Shown here in pieces: positions 1 through 7,810 of a stretch of 64,000 nucleotides of DNA. The translations under genes were made by a program, and so were the position numbers. Positions within the stretch are counted from its first letter, which is position 1. The number at the start of each line of letters is the position of its first letter. The notes beneath the pieces are model-generated. The model searched no databases. It was not told where the DNA came from and saw only the letters and a program-made list of their open reading frames with translations. The stretch covers positions 3,100,001 to 3,164,000 of the forward strand of contig NZ_CP136864.1 in assembly GCF_045689235.1 (NCBI RefSeq), read 5' to 3'. This DNA comes from Congregibacter variabilis. GTDB lineage: Bacteria > Pseudomonadota > Gammaproteobacteria > Pseudomonadales > Halieaceae.

Positions 1-450
1 TGGGGCGGTGAGACGGGTTTGCCTTTTGGCTCGGTGAGTGGCCCTCAGAACATGATTAACATCAGTCGCTTGTTGGTCTTTAAGTTGGGTGGGGCAGAAA
101 CATTACCCAAGGTTCCTGTGGTGGAGCAGCAGCTGGTAGCCGCTGGCGTCGAGGTTGCAAGTAGCGAATTTGTTGAGTCTGGACGTGGGCTTTATAACTT
201 GTATTGCGCTGTCTGCCATGGTGGCAATGCCATTAGTGCCGGTCTGATACCTGACCTGCGGTACCGCATTGCCGAGATTGAGCCGGCCTGGCAGGCTATT
301 GTCATTGAGGGTGGTCTGGCGGCCAACGGAATGCCTGCCTGGAAGGAATACCTTACGCCGGATGAGGCGGATTTGATTAAGGAGTATGTGAAGCACGAAG
401 CCGTACTGGGGGCGAAACGCGGAGAGCGTCGTTTAGTTCGCGCGCCCTAG
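1..450 (+). CDS. PQQ-dependent quinohemoprotein dehydrogenase, C-terminal cytochrome c part (5'-truncated by window)
   Basis: The reading frame is open from base 1, so this is the 3' end of a longer gene. The first visible residues (WGGETGLPFGSV) and the GRLLVFKLGG-like stretch resemble the last blade and linker of type II quinohemoprotein alcohol dehydrogenases. They are followed by a class I cytochrome c domain with the haem motif CAVCH at bases 205-219. The Met of GMPAW (331-333) is the likely distal haem ligand. In this family PQQ in the propeller oxidises an alcohol or sugar in the periplasm and passes electrons through the covalently bound haem. The substrate cannot be judged without the N-terminal propeller. 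A strong terminator follows, so this gene ends its transcript. Confidence 0.85.
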   Translation, partial: WGGETGLPFGSVSGPQNMINISRLLVFKLGGAETLPKVPVVEQQLVAAGVEVASSEFVESGRGLYNLYCAVCHGGNAISAGLIPDLRYRIAEIEPAWQAIVIEGGLAANGMPAWKEYLTPDEADLIKEYVKHEAVLGAKRGERRLVRAP

Positions 451-469
451 GTAGCCAAAGTGCTGCATC

Positions 470-497
470 AAAAGCCGTCACTTGTGACGGCTTTTTT
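470..497 (+). terminator. Rho-independent terminator
   Basis: A perfect 11-bp stem (AAAAGCCGTCA, 470-480, pairing with TGACGGCTTTT, 485-495) with a CTTG tetraloop runs into a T-tract. It lies 20 bp after the stop codon of the quinohemoprotein gene and is the clearest intrinsic terminator in the window. Confidence 0.9.
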
Positions 498-684
498 CGT
501 TTGGCGTGAGTCACTTCCTCGCAGGGTGCTCGACAAGCGACAAAGCGTGCCGTTAACGGGACGGACCGCATGTGCTTACATTGATCTGCCAGGGCTTTCA
601 TCCAATCATAGTTCCCGGCATTGCTCCGTCATGCCAACATTATCGACCGAGTCGATTTCTGCATTCTTACATAGAGGAAAAACC

Positions 685-1050
685 GTGAAGCCTTTTGCGA
701 ATTTAGTTCTTGTCGCTCTCATATCCTTGGGTACAACCGGTTGTGTGTTCATCGACGGCGAGTACGTCAAACACGACGATTGGCGCGATGATCAGCGGGA
801 TAACCGTGAAATGATCAGTCAGTTAGAAATTGGTTCGACGCGCAATTCGGTCGTTGCAGACTTAGGGACTCCTTCAGATTCAGAAGCTTTTACCAAGGAC
901 GGCGAAGAAGTACGCGTTTTGTTCTACCGTACTCAGCGAAAGCACTCTGATGGTGAAACCACTCGTGATGAGACCACACCGGTGATCTTTAAAAACAATG
1001 TTCTCATCGGTTGGGGTGATCGGCAGTACGCCGAAGTTCGGCACCAATAA
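685..1050 (+). CDS. DUF3192 family lipoprotein
   Basis: 121 residues from a GTG start preceded by AGAGGA (673-678) at normal spacing; an in-frame extension upstream to 460 would read through the terminator and is rejected. The N-terminus is a lipoprotein signal ending in TTGC (Cys20). The rest matches DUF3192 proteins of Vibrio- and Shewanella-like bacteria as I remember them: a charged D/R-rich segment, ISQLEIGSTRNSVV, GTPSDSEAF, YRTQRKHSDGETT and a VIFKNNVLIGWG ending. The fold resembles the BamE/SmpA beta-lactamase-inhibitor-like lipoproteins. Its molecular role is unknown, so only an envelope location is supported. It is transcribed alone. Confidence 0.85.
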   Translation: MKPFANLVLVALISLGTTGCVFIDGEYVKHDDWRDDQRDNREMISQLEIGSTRNSVVADLGTPSDSEAFTKDGEEVRVLFYRTQRKHSDGETTRDETTPVIFKNNVLIGWGDRQYAEVRHQ

Positions 1051-1089
1051 AGTATTCGTCAGACTAATCTGTTCTTGACGACCACCGGA

Positions 1090-1120
1090 TTTAGGCGCGG
1101 TTTTAAATCCCGCGCCTAAA
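1090..1120. other. Perfect inverted repeat between convergent genes
   Basis: Arms TTTAGGCGCGG (1090-1100) and CCGCGCCTAAA (1110-1120) form an 11-bp GC-rich hairpin with a 9-nt loop. It lies between the 3' ends of the DUF3192 gene and the convergent flavodoxin-fold gene. There is no T-tract on either side, so it may be a weak bidirectional terminator or an mRNA 3'-end stabiliser. Confidence 0.55.
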
Positions 1121-1129
1121 GCCTCGGCC

Positions 1130-1888
1130 TTATCGCCTGTGCTCAGGGCTTGCGAAGTCACTCTTGCAGCCAGCATCCCAGGCATCGGGTTGATTGCCGT
1201 GTGCGGGAATACCACCTGCGTCTTTAAGCATACGGGCGAGGTGTAAACAATTCCAAACCAGAAACGTCGTATTGCGGTTTGTAAAGTCATTTTCCGGACC
1301 GCCGGATCCGGCATCCATGTACGACGGACCGGGGCCGGCTTCTCCCATCCAGCCCGCGTCCGCCTGCGGCGGTACCGTGTAGCCAATGTGCGATAGAGAG
1401 AACAGAATATTCATCGCGCAGTGTTTAACTCCATCCTCATTGCCGGTAATCAAGGTTGCGCCCACTTTTCCGTAATCTCGATACTGGCCTTTATCGTTGA
1501 AGTTGTGCGTGTATCCGTACATGCGCTCAAGCACGCGATTACAAACCGAGCTCTTTTCCCCAAGCCAGACTGAGGTACCGATGATTAGGATATCGCAGGC
1601 ATCTATCTTGGCTTGAATCTGGGGCCAGTCATCGCGCTCATATCCGTCTACGCCGCTGTAATCCCGGGCAAGTCCTGCAGGAATCTCGAAGTCTACCGGT
1701 CGCAGGATCTCTACAGAAACACCATTGGCCGTAAAAATCCCTTCTGCCACTTTTAGCAAGCCTTCGGTATGCGACACGGAGGGCGACCGGGTCAGCGTGC
1801 AGTTGAGCATTAGAACGCTCAGATCTGTATAGCTCGCTGGTGCGTCGTTACACTGTTTGTCCGTCATGCTTTGAAGTTGCTTTGTCAT
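1130..1888 (-). CDS. Flavodoxin-fold NAD(P)H-dependent FMN reductase family protein
   Basis: 252 residues from an ATG with GAGGAG (complement of 1896-1901) a few bases upstream; the frame continues to 2011, but those residues look non-coding. The core alternates strands and helices as in flavodoxins: VLMLNCTLTRSPSVSHTE is the phosphate-loop region, DILIIGTSVWLGEKSS carries the conserved strand 3 and isoalloxazine loop, and GATLITGNEDGVKH resembles the next flavin-contacting segment. Family members bind FMN and reduce quinones, flavins or azo compounds. The loop MGEAGPGPSY and the C-terminal tail are extra to the minimal fold. The substrate is not predictable. It is divergent from the DUF3237 gene, with 138 bp between starts. 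Confidence 0.8.
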   Translation of the reverse strand: MTKQLQSMTDKQCNDAPASYTDLSVLMLNCTLTRSPSVSHTEGLLKVAEGIFTANGVSVEILRPVDFEIPAGLARDYSGVDGYERDDWPQIQAKIDACDILIIGTSVWLGEKSSVCNRVLERMYGYTHNFNDKGQYRDYGKVGATLITGNEDGVKHCAMNILFSLSHIGYTVPPQADAGWMGEAGPGPSYMDAGSGGPENDFTNRNTTFLVWNCLHLARMLKDAGGIPAHGNQPDAWDAGCKSDFASPEHRR

Positions 1889-2026
1889 TTTTATTCTCCT
1901 CAAGCGATGCCTGGCATCACTTTCCTCGTATCGGGTGCGCAGCAGCCTGTTTACCACGAACCTCTGGGCAAACAGAAATGCTAATGTGGCGGTTCGAAGG
2001 AAAGCCAACAATAAAGAGGACTTACT

Positions 2027-2476
2027 ATGCAGCTTGTTCAGGAATGTATTATCCGAGCATCACTTCATGAACCACAGCCCGTTGGTACCGGGCCGATCGG
2101 CACGCGGGTGCACTACGGCATTTCCGGTGGCGTCGTCGAGGGTGAGCGACTCAACGGTACAGTCCTCAGCGGCGGAGAGTGGGCTCTTATCGGTCCCGAT
2201 GGTTGTTTAAGACCTGATGTTCGCATGCAGGTGCAGACGCATGATGATGCACACATCTACATCCAGTACCTGGGTATTCTTCAAATGAATGAGACGGTGC
2301 AAAACGCCTTGGCCCAGGGTACGGGTACGGAGTTTGGCGACCAGTACTTTTACACCAACCCGCGTATGGAAACGGGCGACGATCGATACAGCTGGATTAA
2401 CACAACGTTCTTTGTCGGCGAGGGCCGCTTTCTGCCGGACGCTCAGGTGGAATATCGGGTGTGGCGGCCGGCTTAG
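2027..2476 (+). CDS. DUF3237 domain-containing protein
   Basis: 149 residues, a complete single-domain member of DUF3237, recognised from RVHYGISGGVVEGERLNG, GEWALIGPDG, DVRMQVQTHDDAHIYIQYLG and the WINTTFFVGEGRF segment near the end. The family forms a small beta-barrel and has no established biochemical activity. AAAGAGG lies shortly upstream of the ATG. No signal peptide is visible, so it should be cytoplasmic. Its stop codon overlaps the stop of the convergent gene on the other strand by 4 bp. Confidence 0.82.
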   Translation: MQLVQECIIRASLHEPQPVGTGPIGTRVHYGISGGVVEGERLNGTVLSGGEWALIGPDGCLRPDVRMQVQTHDDAHIYIQYLGILQMNETVQNALAQGTGTEFGDQYFYTNPRMETGDDRYSWINTTFFVGEGRFLPDAQVEYRVWRPA

Positions 2477-3525
2477 CCGGCTCTCAGTACCGTGTCGGCC
2501 AGGTGACCGAACAGGGAGTACTCCTGTTCGAAGATGTCCTCTAACTTCACCTGAGCGCGTTGCCATTGTTCAGCGTCTTTTGGCGCTGCAACAATGGCCT
2601 GCATGATGGGAGACAGTTCGTTCCAGCCTTTTGCGGCGCCTTCTGCAAGAGCGACGGTGGTGGGGCCTACCAGGTCCGGGCGTTGCAGCGCTGCCCAGCG
2701 CATAAACGCAGCGTAATGATCCCTGAAGAAACCTCCACCGGTGCCAAATTTGATGATCGCGTTGTCCAGATATTGCGCATGGGCGCGGGGGTCGTCGAGT
2801 TCTGCCCAATCCGGTAGCTTTTTGGCAAGCATGCGCAAGCCCTCGAGGCCGACTTCCAGGTCGCCCTTGGTATCTCCACGCATGGCCGCCATAAGATCTT
2901 TTTGGCTGCTGTCAAAATTCAGCATTCTGCCGACGGTTTTTCTTAAGGCTAGTCCACAGGCATCGGGCAAGCTGTGGCGTACCTGATTCGAATGGAATTT
3001 TCCCCAGGTGTTTAAAGTGGACATGCCCACGGGCGGGTTGCGGCTAAGTCGCACGCCCTCGGTAGAGCAGGTCTGTGTTTCTTCGTCCGTACGGTCAGCA
3101 ACGTAGACTTCGTCTCGTTCATCATCAAAGCCCAGCAGTACAAAACGGTGCCCAGGAAAGTGGACTTTAAACTTTCGGTAATCGAGGTAGTAGATGTCGC
3201 CCGAAAGCATGGTGGGACGTCCGGCGATGACCTCCTGGCGCACCTCTTCCCAGGCTTGAGCGTTGTCAGGCTGTGCGGTCTCTCGGTAGTCGATGCCCAG
3301 GGCATCGGTCACATCGGTTTCAAAAGATGATCCCCGTCCAAAACACATATAGGGAGGGTCGGCGTGGGGGTAATCGAAGTATACGCTATCAAGGCCTGAG
3401 CCCAGACCAAAGACAACGCCCTCGTCCAGCTCCAAACCTGTGTAGTGATAAATGAGGTTACGCATGGAGCCGCTTCCGCAGTGCCCTGCAGTGAGGTTTC
3501 GATAGTCGTCTATAAGAACTCGCAT
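2473..3525 (-). CDS. BtrH N-terminal / DUF4872 domain protein (cysteine acyltransferase-like)
   Basis: 350 residues. The N-terminal half matches the BtrH_N family: TAGHCGSGSMRNL puts Cys16 where the family nucleophile lies, and GHRFVLLGFD (His126) and YVAD (Asp144) supply candidates for the rest of a papain-like triad. The C-terminal helical half resembles DUF4872. The founding member, butirosin BtrH, transfers an acyl group from an acyl-carrier protein to an aminoglycoside. No carrier protein or aminoglycoside genes are nearby, so the role here is open. It lies 49 bp downstream of the DoxX gene on the same strand and is probably cotranscribed with it. Confidence 0.75.
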   Translation of the reverse strand: MRVLIDDYRNLTAGHCGSGSMRNLIYHYTGLELDEGVVFGLGSGLDSVYFDYPHADPPYMCFGRGSSFETDVTDALGIDYRETAQPDNAQAWEEVRQEVIAGRPTMLSGDIYYLDYRKFKVHFPGHRFVLLGFDDERDEVYVADRTDEETQTCSTEGVRLSRNPPVGMSTLNTWGKFHSNQVRHSLPDACGLALRKTVGRMLNFDSSQKDLMAAMRGDTKGDLEVGLEGLRMLAKKLPDWAELDDPRAHAQYLDNAIIKFGTGGGFFRDHYAAFMRWAALQRPDLVGPTTVALAEGAAKGWNELSPIMQAIVAAPKDAEQWQRAQVKLEDIFEQEYSLFGHLADTVLRAG

Positions 3526-3574
3526 GGCCTTTAATATCTCGCAGTGAGGGACACGTTGTTAATCGCCTGCGCGA

Positions 3575-3976
3575 TCATGCCTTGCGAGCGGGGGTCACTC
3601 CCGCGACAAAAAGCAGACCCGCCATAATGGCCATGTTCTTGATAAAGTTCTGCATCTCATGGGCGCGCTGCAAACCTTCTTCCATGCTCCAAAAGTCGTG
3701 CATGTAAATACTAATCACCAGCGTTAGGCCCGCAAGGACAAAGGCCATTAACTGAGTACGCCAGCCGGCGGCCAAACTTGCACCGCAAAAAAGTTGCAAG
3801 ATGATGGTCAGTATCAGCAGTGGCTGTACAAAGGGCACGCCGTGGGCGCTCATGTACTGCACCATTGAGTCAAAGCCCGTGATTTTGGTGATCCCGGGTA
3901 ATATGAAATACAGTCCGAGTAATATTCGCCCTGCCAGGAGCATGGCGCGCTGGGCGATTTGGATTGTGTTGTTCAT
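3575..3976 (-). CDS. DoxX family membrane protein
   Basis: 133 residues with four predicted membrane helices, at about 10-30, 45-67, 72-92 and 110-128. The sequence RILLGLYFILPGITKITGFD is the typical DoxX opening, followed by the VQPLLILTIILQLFCG helix. DoxX-family proteins are small inner-membrane proteins variously linked to quinone or thiol redox reactions; the exact activity here is unknown. It starts 6 bp after the stop of the S4-domain gene, so the two are almost certainly one transcript. Confidence 0.82.
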   Translation of the reverse strand: MNNTIQIAQRAMLLAGRILLGLYFILPGITKITGFDSMVQYMSAHGVPFVQPLLILTIILQLFCGASLAAGWRTQLMAFVLAGLTLVISIYMHDFWSMEEGLQRAHEMQNFIKNMAIMAGLLFVAGVTPARKA

Positions 3977-3982
3977 AGGACG

Positions 3983-4195
3983 CTAAACCAATTGAAGTTG
4001 TAGAGTGTCTGCACGGAACTCGATGATGTCACCGTTGAGCATTTTACGTCGCCGTCGGGTCTCAATCTCGCCGTTGACGATAACCTGTCCGTCCCCAATG
4101 AGCAGCTTTGCTTCGCCGCCGGTGGCCACGAGTCCTTCGAACTTGAGGATTTTGTAGAGCTCCACAGGTTCTTTTGTGATTTCTATGATGCGCAT
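3983..4195 (-). CDS. YbcJ-like S4-domain RNA-binding protein
   Basis: 70 residues consisting of a single S4 RNA-binding fold: LYKILKFEGLVATGGEAK, then LIGDGQVIVNGEIETRRRRKM and GDIIEF. This matches the YbcJ/YaaA-type stand-alone S4 proteins in both length and motif. Such proteins bind structured RNA and are thought to act on ribosomes or ribosome assembly. It is first in a leftward group with the DoxX and BtrH-like genes; nothing links the functions of the three. Confidence 0.85.
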   Translation of the reverse strand: MRIIEITKEPVELYKILKFEGLVATGGEAKLLIGDGQVIVNGEIETRRRRKMLNGDIIEFRADTLQLQLV

Positions 4196-4292
4196 GTACT
4201 ACCTTGTGTGGCGCTGCGGCAGCGACTCATTGTCGCGGCCAGGCCATGAATTCGGAACACAAGTGTACCTTGTCCGCGATCTCTAGTGCTTA

Positions 4293-4314
4293 ACAAGGCT
4301 CTTTTAAGCCTTGT
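4293..4314. other. Inverted repeat in divergent promoter region
   Basis: ACAAGGCT (4293-4300) and AGCCTTGT (4307-4314) form an 8-bp palindrome with a 6-nt spacer. It lies in the 201-bp region between the divergent S4 and TPR genes. No T-tract follows, so an operator or mRNA leader structure is more likely than a terminator. The function is inferred only from position. Confidence 0.4.
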
Positions 4315-4396
4315 CACGGCTGGCTTTAGACCGATATTCTCTGGTGGGTGGCACTCCCTTTTGCTACGGTGGTCACTGTACTAATAAAGGTCACGC

Positions 4397-6700
4397 ATGA
4401 GTTTATTTAGCGAGCTACATCGCAGGAACGTGGTCCGCGTGGGTATTGCCTATACCGTGGTTGCCTGGTTGTTGCTCCAGGTCGCTGATGTGGTCATGGA
4501 AAACATCGGCGCTCCGGACTGGGTGATGCAGGCGCTGCTGTTTTTGCTGCTGCTGGGTTTGCTCCCGGCGCTGATTTTTGCCTGGGTTTTTGAGCTTACG
4601 CCCGAGGGTATCAAGCGAGAGTCCCAGATCGCCGACGGTGTGTCGGTGGTGCATCAAACTCGCCGCAAACTCGACACTTTGATCATTGTCACCTTGGTCG
4701 TTGCCGTAGCCTACCTGTTTTGGGAAGGGCGCCTGCGTGAGCCCAGTACCGACGATCCCTTGGCGTCGTCGTCGCAGTCACGAGGAACTGCTGGGGGCGA
4801 TGAACCACTCACGGGTATGGAAGCGCTCCGGCAGCAAACCGAAGAAGCGGCAAGAGCCGCAGAGCGTGCCCAAAATGGTGCTAATGACAGCGCCGACCCC
4901 GACGGTAAGACCTCTATCGCGGTACTTCCCTTTGTAAATTTGTCCTCGGATCCTGAGCAGGAGTACTTCTCCGACGGCATTTCCGAGGAGTTACTCAACG
5001 TGCTGGCGCAGATCCCGGCGCTACGCGTTGCGGCGCGGACTTCGTCTTTTCAGTTCAAGGGCGACAACCGCGACATTGGTGAGATTGCTCAGCTTCTAAA
5101 AGTGGGTCATGTACTGGAAGGTTCTGTGCGCAAAGCGGGCACTCGCCTGCGTATCACCGCGCAGCTCATTGAGGCCGAGGGTGGTTTTCATTTGTGGTCC
5201 GAGACCTACGATCGGGAGCTCGAAGACGTCTTTGCGATTCAGGACGATATCTCCAAAGCGATTGCTGATGCTCTAACCGCAGAATTGGCGCTTGGGGATG
5301 ACGCGTCACCCGGGGCCAGCAAGGCCACGGCAAATACGGCTGCTTACGAAGCTTTTCTTAAGGGCCGCGCTTTGGTCAATCAGCGGGGTAATCAGGCAAT
5401 TACCGCGGGGGTGCGGGAGCTTGAGCGCGCTGTGCGTCTGGATCCGAACTACGCGCCTGCTCGGGCGCAGCTGGCCATCGGTATAACTTTACTGGCGGCG
5501 ACATCAGGTACTTACGGCGATCTAACACTTGCGGAGGTTAACGAGCGAGCGGGAGAGCAGATTGCGGCGGCAGAAAAGCTCGATGATGATTTTGCTGAGC
5601 TATGGGCCGCGCGAGCGATTCTTGCCAGAGTGAACTTTGATCCACGCAGTTATCTTAAGTACAGCGAGCAAGCGCTGGCCATACGACCCAATTATGCTGA
5701 TGCCCTGAATTGGCGTGTGAACGCGCTCAATGGATTAGGCCTCGCTGAGCAAGCCGTGCAGGCGCGAGAGGAACTGCTGCAAATTGATCCTCTGAGCGTC
5801 ATTGGGCGTCTCAACGCGGTTACGTTTATTGCAGGTGGGGGCGAGTCTGAACGTGCTTTGGCCATCGCGCGTTCGCTTATGGCGCAGTCACCTTGGGCAA
5901 GCCACGTAGCGCAGGCCAGAGTGTATCGGAGCCAGGGACTGCACGACCGGCAACTTGAGCAACTACTACTGGCGTACTCACTGGATGCGAGGGATCTATT
6001 GGTAAACTTCGATATTTCCGCTGTGTTCTCAAATGCTGGAATTTTTGATGAGAGCGTGCGTATTGACAGAGAAGTACGACCCTGGGCTTTGCTGAACGCG
6101 GCGCGCTACGAGGAAGCCGAGGATGCGCTGGCACAAGCAAGGGCGGCAGATCCGGAGTCCCTGGAAATCGTCACGAGTCTCGCCGAAAGTATCTACCGCC
6201 AGGGGCGATATCGAGAAGCGGTTGATCTGTGGCGGCAGGCCCTGGTTCAAACGAACTTTGGCGAGGCGGTGTATTCCAATGGAAATGATGGCCCGACGGC
6301 ACAGCTTGTTTACTCACTGCAGCAGCTCGGTGAGGAGGAGGCAGCAGCGGCGCAGCTTGCGGTGTTAGAGGAGCTGCAAGGAAGTGTCGGAGACTCCGGG
6401 TTTGAAGGCCGGCTATTTTATTTTGGTGAGACTATCGTCGCAGCCCTCAAGGGTGATAAAGCGGGCGCTCTAGACGCGCTTCAACAGTCCGATGCGATGG
6501 GTCTCGAGTTCATTGATTGGCTAGACGAGCCCATACTGGATGTCATCCGGACTGAGCCCGCATTTGAAATTGCGAGTCAAAATATTGCAGGCCGAGCTGC
6601 AGATAATCGCGAGGCGGTGTTAGCACTGATTTGCCAGAATAACCCCGTGCCGGATCATTGGCGGCCCCTGGAGGCCACCTGTTTGAACGTTGGCCCGTAG
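4397..6700 (+). CDS. Membrane-anchored FlgO/TolB-N-like and TPR repeat protein
   Basis: 767 residues with AAAGG 7 bp upstream of the ATG. Predicted membrane helices lie at about 12-31, 43-65 and 93-109. After a linker rich in Ala, Glu and Gln comes a domain (about 172-295) opening SIAVLPFVNLSSDPEQEYFSDG, as in the FlgO-like or adenylate-cyclase-associated domain. It continues with LAQIPALRVAARTSSF and GHVLEGSVRKAG. The rest is helical TPR repeats. Related proteins are common in Xanthomonadales and marine gammaproteobacteria and are often labelled adenylate cyclase, yet no cyclase domain is visible. A scaffold or sensor role at the inner membrane is plausible. The gene is monocistronic and ends 4 bp from the convergent four-cysteine gene. 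Confidence 0.8.
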   Translation: MSLFSELHRRNVVRVGIAYTVVAWLLLQVADVVMENIGAPDWVMQALLFLLLLGLLPALIFAWVFELTPEGIKRESQIADGVSVVHQTRRKLDTLIIVTLVVAVAYLFWEGRLREPSTDDPLASSSQSRGTAGGDEPLTGMEALRQQTEEAARAAERAQNGANDSADPDGKTSIAVLPFVNLSSDPEQEYFSDGISEELLNVLAQIPALRVAARTSSFQFKGDNRDIGEIAQLLKVGHVLEGSVRKAGTRLRITAQLIEAEGGFHLWSETYDRELEDVFAIQDDISKAIADALTAELALGDDASPGASKATANTAAYEAFLKGRALVNQRGNQAITAGVRELERAVRLDPNYAPARAQLAIGITLLAATSGTYGDLTLAEVNERAGEQIAAAEKLDDDFAELWAARAILARVNFDPRSYLKYSEQALAIRPNYADALNWRVNALNGLGLAEQAVQAREELLQIDPLSVIGRLNAVTFIAGGGESERALAIARSLMAQSPWASHVAQARVYRSQGLHDRQLEQLLLAYSLDARDLLVNFDISAVFSNAGIFDESVRIDREVRPWALLNAARYEEAEDALAQARAADPESLEIVTSLAESIYRQGRYREAVDLWRQALVQTNFGEAVYSNGNDGPTAQLVYSLQQLGEEEAAAAQLAVLEELQGSVGDSGFEGRLFYFGETIVAALKGDKAGALDALQQSDAMGLEFIDWLDEPILDVIRTEPAFEIASQNIAGRAADNREAVLALICQNNPVPDHWRPLEATCLNVGP

Positions 6701-6704
6701 CCAG

Positions 6705-7028
6705 TTAGCTGCCGCTGTCTTCTTCTCGCTCACGACGACCTGGACGTCCACCTTCTGGGGCACAGGCTAGCTCAGCGTCATCCTTGGGTGGCGCAAAGCA
6801 CACGCCGGTCATATCGCCGCGACGACCGCTAAAAGCACAGGACTCACCCTCAGATAGATCGGCGCAGGCCTCAATGGCTTCTGGCGGTGGACCGCGACGC
6901 TTACCCTGCTGACGCTCTTCGCCGTCGTCCGATTGCGCTGCTACTGGTAATGAAATGCTCGCGACAGCCAGCATGCCCGTGACCAACAGGACGTGTGTAA
7001 GGCCTAGTGATTTTTTGTTGGTGTTCAT
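6705..7028 (-). CDS. Small secreted four-cysteine protein
   Basis: 107 residues starting at the ATG preceded by GGAGAGA; an in-frame ATG 12 bases upstream would overlap that ribosome-binding site. Residues 1-31 are a signal peptide with an AQ/S-type cleavage site. The mature part is acidic and basic, opens with a Gly-Lys-Arg-Arg-Gly-Pro stretch and has four cysteines (55, 64, 77, 89) spaced as ACADLSEGESCAF ... GVCFAPP ... LACAPEGG, suggesting two disulfides. No named domain is recognised. It lies 98 bp downstream of the BaeR-like gene on the same strand and may belong to that operon or regulon; see the findings. Confidence 0.72.
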   Translation of the reverse strand: MNTNKKSLGLTHVLLVTGMLAVASISLPVAAQSDDGEERQQGKRRGPPPEAIEACADLSEGESCAFSGRRGDMTGVCFAPPKDDAELACAPEGGRPGRREREEDSGS

Positions 7029-7126
7029 AGTTCTCTCCATAGGTGTCTTTGTTCAAGAGCCAGTATCGCGTCAGACAATGCAGGCACTGAGAAGTAAACG
7101 TGGAGAATTTGTGAAGTTCGTGTTGC

Positions 7127-7810
7127 CTAATCGAGCTTGTAACCCACTCCATAGATGGACTGAATCAATACGCGATGGAGGGTGGGCTCGAGTTTTTTGC
7201 GAAGATTTTTTACGTGCGTATCTATAGTTCGATCGCTCACCACTCGCTCATCAGCATAGCAAAGGTTCATGAGTTGATCCCGGGACAAAACTCGACCGGG
7301 GCGTTCCATAAGCCCCTGTAATAGTCGGAACTCTACGGGGGTGAGATCTATGCGAGTGTCTATGGCCATGCACTCGAATCTTTCCACGTCCAGCGAGACT
7401 CCTGCATAGCTGAGCTTGCTCTCGCCTCGAATAAATGGCGCCTGCTGCACTCGGCGAAGAATAGTGCGCACCCGGCTAACAACTTCTCGGGGGCTAAACG
7501 GTTTGCACACATAATCATCGGCGCCGATCTCAAGGCCTATCAGCCTGTCGATCTCGTCCACCTTGGCCGTAAGCATCATGATAGGCAGGTTCGAAAACTG
7601 CCGCACCTCCCGACATATACTTAGTCCGTCTTTGCCGGGGAGCATTAGGTCCAGAATCAGAAAGTCCGGCTCAGCCGCCCGTATCGTGTCTACCGCATCG
7701 CTGCCCTCATGCAGCACAGAAACGCTATAGTCATCGCGCTCCAAGTAGTCGAGTAGGAGTTGCGCGATTTTGGGCTCGTCTTCGACGACCAGGATATGAC
7801 CGGCGCTCAA
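7127..7810 (-). CDS. BaeR-like OmpR-family response regulator
   Basis: 227 residues. The receiver domain has the acidic pair in VVEDEPK, phospho-acceptor Asp54 in LILDLMLPGKDG, the LTAK switch Thr and Lys in CKPFSP. The C-terminal half is a winged-helix DNA-binding domain: LTPVEFRLLQGL, GRVLSRDQLM, DRTIDTHVKNLRKKL and IYGVGYKL. The receiver wording closely resembles BaeR of enterobacteria, which controls envelope-stress and efflux genes. It overlaps the kinase stop codon by 4 bp (ATGA type), so translation of the pair is coupled. Likely targets include the genes of its own cluster. Confidence 0.92.
   Translation of the reverse strand: MSAGHILVVEDEPKIAQLLLDYLERDDYSVSVLHEGSDAVDTIRAAEPDFLILDLMLPGKDGLSICREVRQFSNLPIMMLTAKVDEIDRLIGLEIGADDYVCKPFSPREVVSRVRTILRRVQQAPFIRGESKLSYAGVSLDVERFECMAIDTRIDLTPVEFRLLQGLMERPGRVLSRDQLMNLCYADERVVSDRTIDTHVKNLRKKLEPTLHRVLIQSIYGVGYKLD

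Noticed and set aside
880..1386. 168-residue minus-strand frame
   Set aside because: It overlaps the DUF3192 gene and flavodoxin-fold gene ends, and reads through the hairpin at 1090-1120.
4397..6700. Adenylate cyclase
   Set aside because: Similar TPR proteins are often labelled this way, but no class III cyclase domain is visible; only the FlgO/TolB-N-like and TPR parts are present.
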